Shown here: positions 59,171 to 64,000 of the stretch, in pieces
Numbering within the stretch: the first letter of the stretch is position 1
How the letters are laid out: each line of letters opens with the position of its first letter
DNA from: Dastarcus helophoroides
Lineage: Eukaryota; Arthropoda; Insecta; Coleoptera; Bothrideridae
Assembly: GCA_028583605.1 (NCBI GenBank)
Contig: CM053328.1
Location: 11,448,782 to 11,512,781 of the forward strand
DNA: 64,000 nt
Direction: 5' to 3'
Notes under the pieces: model-generated
What the model was told of the DNA's origin: nothing
Seen by the model: only the letters and a program-made list of their open reading frames with translations
Database searches by the model: none
Made by a program: the position numbers and the translations under genes

Positions 59171-60089
59171 AAATTTAGTTTTTGAAAAATCTGAAGAATA
59201 TACCAAGTTTTTGAAAATTTCGAATTTCTTCAAAATTTTGAATATTTTAAAAATTTCAAATTTTTTGAAAATTTCGTACTATTTGTCGACCCTTTTTTAA
59301 CAATATTGATTTTTTCTCAAAGTTTTGCCCTTTTTTATTAGTTAGACTTTTTCTTAAAAATTTTGACATTTATAAATTCGACTTATTTTAAAAAATTCGG
59401 TCTCTTTCAAAACTTCGATTTTTTCCAAAATTTCGACTTTTTTAATTTTGGCGTTTTCTCGAAAGTTTGATTATTTCTGAATATTTTAACTTTATTCTTC
59501 AAATTGAACTTTTTTCAAAACTTTGCCTTGTTTTAGGATTTCGATATTGTCTCGAAATTTAACTTTCTGATTATTTTTTGAAAAGTAACACTTTGGGAAA
59601 TTTCAACTTTTTTTTTCGAAAATTTTGATTTTTTAAAACATTTCGATCTTTTCTCAAAACCTTAGCTTCCTTAAAAATTTCGACTTGTTCTAAGATTTTC
59701 GGATTTTAACACTTGAAATCAGAAAATATCTGTTTTTTTGTCAACTTCAACTTTTTTTGAGAATTTTGATCTGCTATGATAATTTTTGACTCTTAAAAAT
59801 TTAAATTTAAAAATTTAGCCTTTTTTGAAAATTTGGACTTTTTTAAATACGTCGACATTTTTAAAATTTCGATTTTTATCTTAGACAATTTTGACTTTTG
59901 CTGCTCTAAAAGTTTCGACTCTTTTGAAGAATTTTGACTTTTCCGAAAAATTATTTTTTTGAGAGTTCTGGTGTTTTTCGAAAATTTCAACTTTTTAAAA
60001 AATTTGTACTTGTTTACAAATTTCAGCCTTTTTAAGAATGTCGAACTTTTTTGAAGATTGCAACCTGATTTGAAAATTTTTAACTGCTA
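59171..60089. repeat. T-rich cryptically simple block
   Basis: TTTTTGAAAATTTCGACTTT units; no gene. Confidence 0.65.
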
Positions 60090-61600
60090 CAAACTTATCC
60101 CTATAATTTTGACTTTTTTTTTAGAAATTTTGACTTATGTGAAAATCTCGACTTCTTTAAAAACTTCGAGTTTTTTAAAAACTGCGAGTTTTTTTTTTGA
60201 AAAGTTCAACTTTGTTTCAAAATTTCGACTTTTTGAAGAATTTCGATTTTTTTTTGAAACTTGACCTCTGAAAATTTTTATTGATAAAAAAATATCGTCT
60301 TGTTTAAAAATTTAGTTTTTAAAAAACTTCAAGTTTTTTTTGAAAATTTCACTTTTGTGTCAAAATGTCAACTTTTTGAAGAATTTCGATTTTTTTTTGG
60401 AAAATTTTAACTGTAAAAATTTTGACTTCTTTAATAATTTAGTTTTTTAAAAAATTTCGAGTTTTTTTTAAATTTCAACCTTGTTTTAATATTTCGACTT
60501 TTTAAAGAATTTCGATTTTTTTTTGAAAATTTTGACTTTATTTTGAAGATTTTGATTTTGTGTAAACATTTCGTCTTCTTTAAAAATTTAGACTTTTTTA
60601 AAAACTTTGAGTTTTTCTTTGAAAATTTCAACTTTGTTTTAAAATTTTGACTTGGAAGAATTTAAATTTTTTCGTTGAAAATTTTGTCTTTTTTTTGGAA
60701 ATTTGGACTTTGTGTAATAATTTCGATTTCTTTAAAAATTTAGTTTTTTAAAAACTTCGATTTTTTTTTTAATTTCAGTTTTGTTTCAAAATTTCGGCTT
60801 TTTGAAGAATCTTGATTTTTTTGTTGACAATTTTGACATTTTTTTTTGGAAATTTTGATTTTGTGTAAAAATTTCGACTTCTTTAAAAATGTAGAGTTTC
60901 TTAAAAACTACGAGTTTTTTTTTAATTTCAACTTTGTTTCAATATTGTGACTTTTTGGAGAATTTCGATTTTTTTGTTAAACATTTTGACCTTTTTCTAA
61001 AAATTTCGAATTCTTTAAAAATTTAATTTTTTTAAAACTTCGAGTTTTTTTTGAAAATTTCAACTTTGTTTCAAAATTTCGATCTTTTAAAGAATTTTGA
61101 TTTTTTTTTGTTAAAAATTTTGACTTTTTTTTGGAAATTTTGACTTGGTGTAAAAATTTTGATTTCTTTAAAAATTTAGAGTTTTTTAAAAACCTCAAGT
61201 TTTTTTTTTTAATTTCAACTTTGTTTCGATATTTTGACTTTTTGAAGAATTTCGATATTTTGTTGGAAATTTTGATCTTTTTTGGAAATTTTAACTTTTT
61301 GTAAAAATTTCGATTTTCTAAAGAATTTGGAGTATTTTAAAAACTTCTTTGAAAATTTCAACTTTGTTCCAAAATTTTGACTTGTTGAAGAATTTTGGTT
61401 TTTTTTGTTGAAAATTTGGCTTTTTTTTGAAAATTTGGACTTTGATGTAAACATTTCGATTTTTTTTAAAAATTGGAGTTTTTTAAAAACTTCCGAGTTT
61501 TTTTTTTGAAAATTTCAACTTTGTTTCAAAATATCGATTTTTTAAAGAATTTCGATTTTTTTTGTTGTTGAAAATTTCGACATTTTTAAAAAGTTGTTTT
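60090..61600. repeat. ~150-bp tandem array, about ten units
   Basis: The anchor TTTTTAAAAACTTCGAGTTT recurs near 60155, 60325, 60457, 60605, 60756, 60906, 61040, 61192, 61342 and 61490, spaced mostly 132-152 bp (170 once). Each unit has AAAATTTCAACTTTGTTTCA, AAATTTCGACTTTTTGAAGA, ATTTCGATTTTTTTGTTG and TGTGTAAAAATTTCGACTTC in order. The similar Lys/Ser/Phe minus-strand peptides at 60431-61454 result from it. Confidence 0.9.
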
Positions 61601-61985
61601 AAACATTTTTTCCTTTTCTCCACCTTTTTTGACGATTTTAAGTTTTTGAAAATTTCAATTTTTTTTGAATATTTTTATCTGTTGTGACTTTTTTTCTAGA
61701 CTAGAAAATACGACTTTTTTTTTTAATTTCGCATTATTTTGAAAATGTTGATCTTTTTCAAAATTTAGGGTTTTTAAAATTATTTGAAGTTCTAGTTCAA
61801 AATTTTAATGAAATTTTTACTTTTTCAAGAATACGATTAGATCATTTCAAATATTTCTAAAATGTTAACTTTTGAACAGTTGGATTTTTGAAAATTACGA
61901 CTCTAAAAATTTGAAAATTTTCAAAAATCTGGCTCTTTTATTTTTCAAAATTGCAACTTCTTAAAAATTTCGAATTCTTATTGGT
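61600..61985. repeat. T-rich low-complexity flank
   Basis: Continuation of TTTTGAAAATTTCAAT-type sequence; nothing else seen. Confidence 0.5.
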
Positions 61986-62013
61986 TTTTTTTGTGTCTTC
62001 AGAAATCCAACAG

Positions 62014-62380
62014 CTCCTCCCATCTCCCAAAGATACAATTTCATCCTTTCGTTTTAACGGTGTGTACAGGGTTCCTTGTTCTTGTAGTTCAGTGTACACC
62101 GGAGAAACGGGGCGATAATTTAAGACGCTAATATCCGAGCTCCAAAGATGTCTTAAGTTTGGTTTATTTTCGCAGTGAGCTATTGCGGAACATCAACATG
62201 TGACCGGTCATAAGATTCTATTTGATAATATTTCAATTATATGTAATATTCCCAATAATTATAATAAGAAGATACGCGAGGCCCATTGAAATTTAAAAGT
62301 TTCCCAAAAACATCAACAGAGACGACGGTTACATGCTTTTCTCCATCTGGAAACCAACCATCGGAAATCTTCGGGAGTGA
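62014..62380 (+). pseudogene. Penelope-like element GIY-YIG endonuclease relic
   Basis: The plus-strand frame reads KDTISSFRFNGVYRVPCSCS, SVYTGETGR, stop (TAA 62116-62118), FKTLISELQRCLKFGLFSQ, stop (TGA 62176-62178), AIAEHQHVTGHKILFDN. Then, after a one-base frame change near 62280, it reads KFPKNINRDDGYMLFSIWKP. The GVYR.PC.C...Y.GETGR start, the AEH...TGH block and the NINRDDG...WKP end are the pattern of the GIY-YIG endonuclease at the C-terminus of Penelope-like retroelements. Two stops and a frameshift show it is dead. The reverse-transcriptase part is absent; it abuts T-rich DNA at about 61990. Confidence 0.85.
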
Positions 62381-62700
62381 TCGCGCAGACGAATGGTATA
62401 TAAAGTTTCCCTTTCTTTCTTTCTTTCCTCTCAGAAGAGTTTCGCCCCTGGTTTGGTGGACATACAGAGTTACCGTGCTCTGATGTTTTAAATTGGCCTT
62501 TTCATTGTTTCATATTTGCAAATTCCCTTATATTTCTCTTTTTATTTATTGTTTCTTTTCTTTTGTTCCTGAAGAAGCCCCCTACGATGATGGCGAAACG
62601 TCGAACACTTTTAGTAGTTCTTTGACACGGTCCAATACCGGAAGAAGTATATCCCGTACAGACTCTGGCCGTGGAAGCCTTCGTTATCATATTTATTTTT
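62381..62700 (+). mobile_element. Penelope-like element 3' terminal region
   Basis: Follows the endonuclease relic. It contains CCTGAAGAAGCCCCCTACGA, TGATGGCGAAACGTCGAAC, GACACGGTCCAATACCGG and the end GGCCGTGGAAGCCTTCGTTA. The CTGAAGA-N-GCC...GGC-GAAACGTC arrangement is hammerhead-like, and Penelope-like elements are known to carry hammerhead motifs in their terminal repeats. A second copy of this terminus is at 24975-25130. Confidence 0.75.
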
Positions 62701-64000
62701 AAAATTTCGACTTCTTTGAAAATTTAGAATTTTCAATTGGTCACACTCCCCCACCACCTATTACAATGTTTTATTTCTCCTGATTACAATGAAAATATGT
62801 ATGTGATATAAATATGTGTTGCTGTGTCACAGGTTACAGCTGGCGCATTATCTAGCGATTCAAATCATTAAATCTGACAAGAAAAGTTTTCACTATGTGC
62901 AATAAACATGTGATAAATGAAGAAGCAAGCGAAAGGAATTATGTAACAAAATTATGATTTTGAAAAATTTCGTATACAATCCTCACGCTATGTGCCACCT
63001 TTATTTAATTTGTAAATTACTCCAATTAAATAATAGCTCTTGATGAATTCAACTAACCTTTAAACGTCAGATTAAGATAAAGAAATTTAATTTTATGATA
63101 AAAAATAAAAGATGGTGCAAATGCCCCTTACAACTCCTAATTCAACCTGTCCCTTTAAATGTAAAAAAAATAGGCTTGGTTATGGTCAATATAAATCAAA
63201 TTGAAGAGCTGGTAAGAAAAAAATATTAAATTGACAGTTGAGAAGGAATTTCAAATTTGGCAGAAAGATTATTTAAGGAAAGTATCTAAAATTTTTTGCT
63301 AAAAAATGTTGGATTAGGGTATGTCAGAAGACGTCAAATTTGAGAATGTAAAGATATGTTAAACTTAATGAATCTTAAAAAAACTCGTTACTTTACGTAC
63401 ATTTTATGTTGACTACAGTCAATAAATGTAAGAGTTGGTTACCAAGAAGAGATCTTAAGTTTAACAATAAAAAATCTATCAAACTATCAATCAGTTTTAA
63501 CACTTTTAAGAAAAAGATCAAATCATAGAATTTTGGAAAGTTCATTGGAAAAATCATTAGATTTCAAATTTGGTATTTCGAGAAAAAATCGGAGTATTGA
63601 AATTAAAGTGGAATTTAAAGAAAAAAAATTCCAGAAAAATCGAAAATTTGATTAATAACTTTAAAAAATATAGGCATTAGACTATGAAAGGAAAAATCGA
63701 AGATTATAGAAGGAAGTAGCTTTAGAGTACACTAAAAAAAAAGTTGAAATTTCCAGAAAAATCCGAATTTGCAAAAAAAATTGTAAGCAAGCTGCGTTTC
63801 AATGAAAAATATGTCACTGTTTTAGTCCAAATTTACAACAGAGCATAAAATTTTTATTTTAAACACAAAATTTTAGGAAAAGAAAAATATTTCGAGTCAT
63901 TTCAAAAGAAAGTCCAAATTTGAAGAAAGAACTGGACATTTTGGAAAAAAAAACAATCAATTTATAAAACTTAAAATTTCAATTTGGTGTGAAATTTTGA
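62701..64000. other. right flank; no gene
   Basis: Normal-complexity AT-rich sequence to about 63500, then A-rich AAAAATTTCGAAAATT-type sequence to the window end. No reading frame worth naming. Confidence 0.45.

Noticed and set aside
1..64000. tRNA, rRNA or other structured RNA genes
   Set aside because: No tRNA A/B-box pairs with cloverleaf arms or rRNA-like sequence were recognised by eye; a covariance-model scan would be needed to be sure.

Overview
The window is insect nuclear DNA. It is very AT-rich, has eukaryotic splice signals, and its one clear gene is the minus-strand core of broad (br, Broad-Complex), the ecdysone-response BTB transcription factor. Five coding exons can be joined with consistent phase: 31312-31127, 9001-8813, 7725-7488, 4858-4328 and 4195-4145. 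They encode about 398 residues: the N-terminal BTB domain, a basic linker, an acidic Ser/Pro-rich stretch with a VKTEPM motif, and the final GLNQSLSGSD block. The last exon ends in phase 1 at a good donor. The alternative C2H2 zinc-finger exons must therefore lie beyond the left edge, apart from a possible short exon at 213-104. I cannot name the insect order.

Layout. 1-4144 is intron after the core. 4145-9001 holds four small exons, separated by a 1.4-kb purine-rich tract and a minisatellite. 9002-31126 is one 22-kb intron packed with low-complexity DNA and mobile-element relics. 31127-33500 holds the first coding exon and a less AT-rich 5' region. From 33.5 kb to the right end I see no convincing cellular gene.

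Most of the non-exonic DNA is cryptically simple: endless degenerate variants of AAAAGTCGAAATTTT or its complement. It forms long blocks with fixed strand polarity. Several polarity switches coincide with copies of one dispersed foldback element (11 copies found). The tip of that element resembles a hammerhead-ribozyme core, and its hairpin shows compensatory changes between copies. Other repeats are a Penelope-like retroelement 3' end with a decayed GIY-YIG endonuclease (61990-62700) and a second copy of its terminus (24975-25130), two LINE 3' tails, several MITEs or foldback elements, a Helitron-like end, a ~520-bp tandem array (38.9-42.1 kb) and a ~150-bp array (60.1-61.6 kb).

All splice joints, repeat boundaries and family names were read by eye. 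Nothing was aligned or searched.
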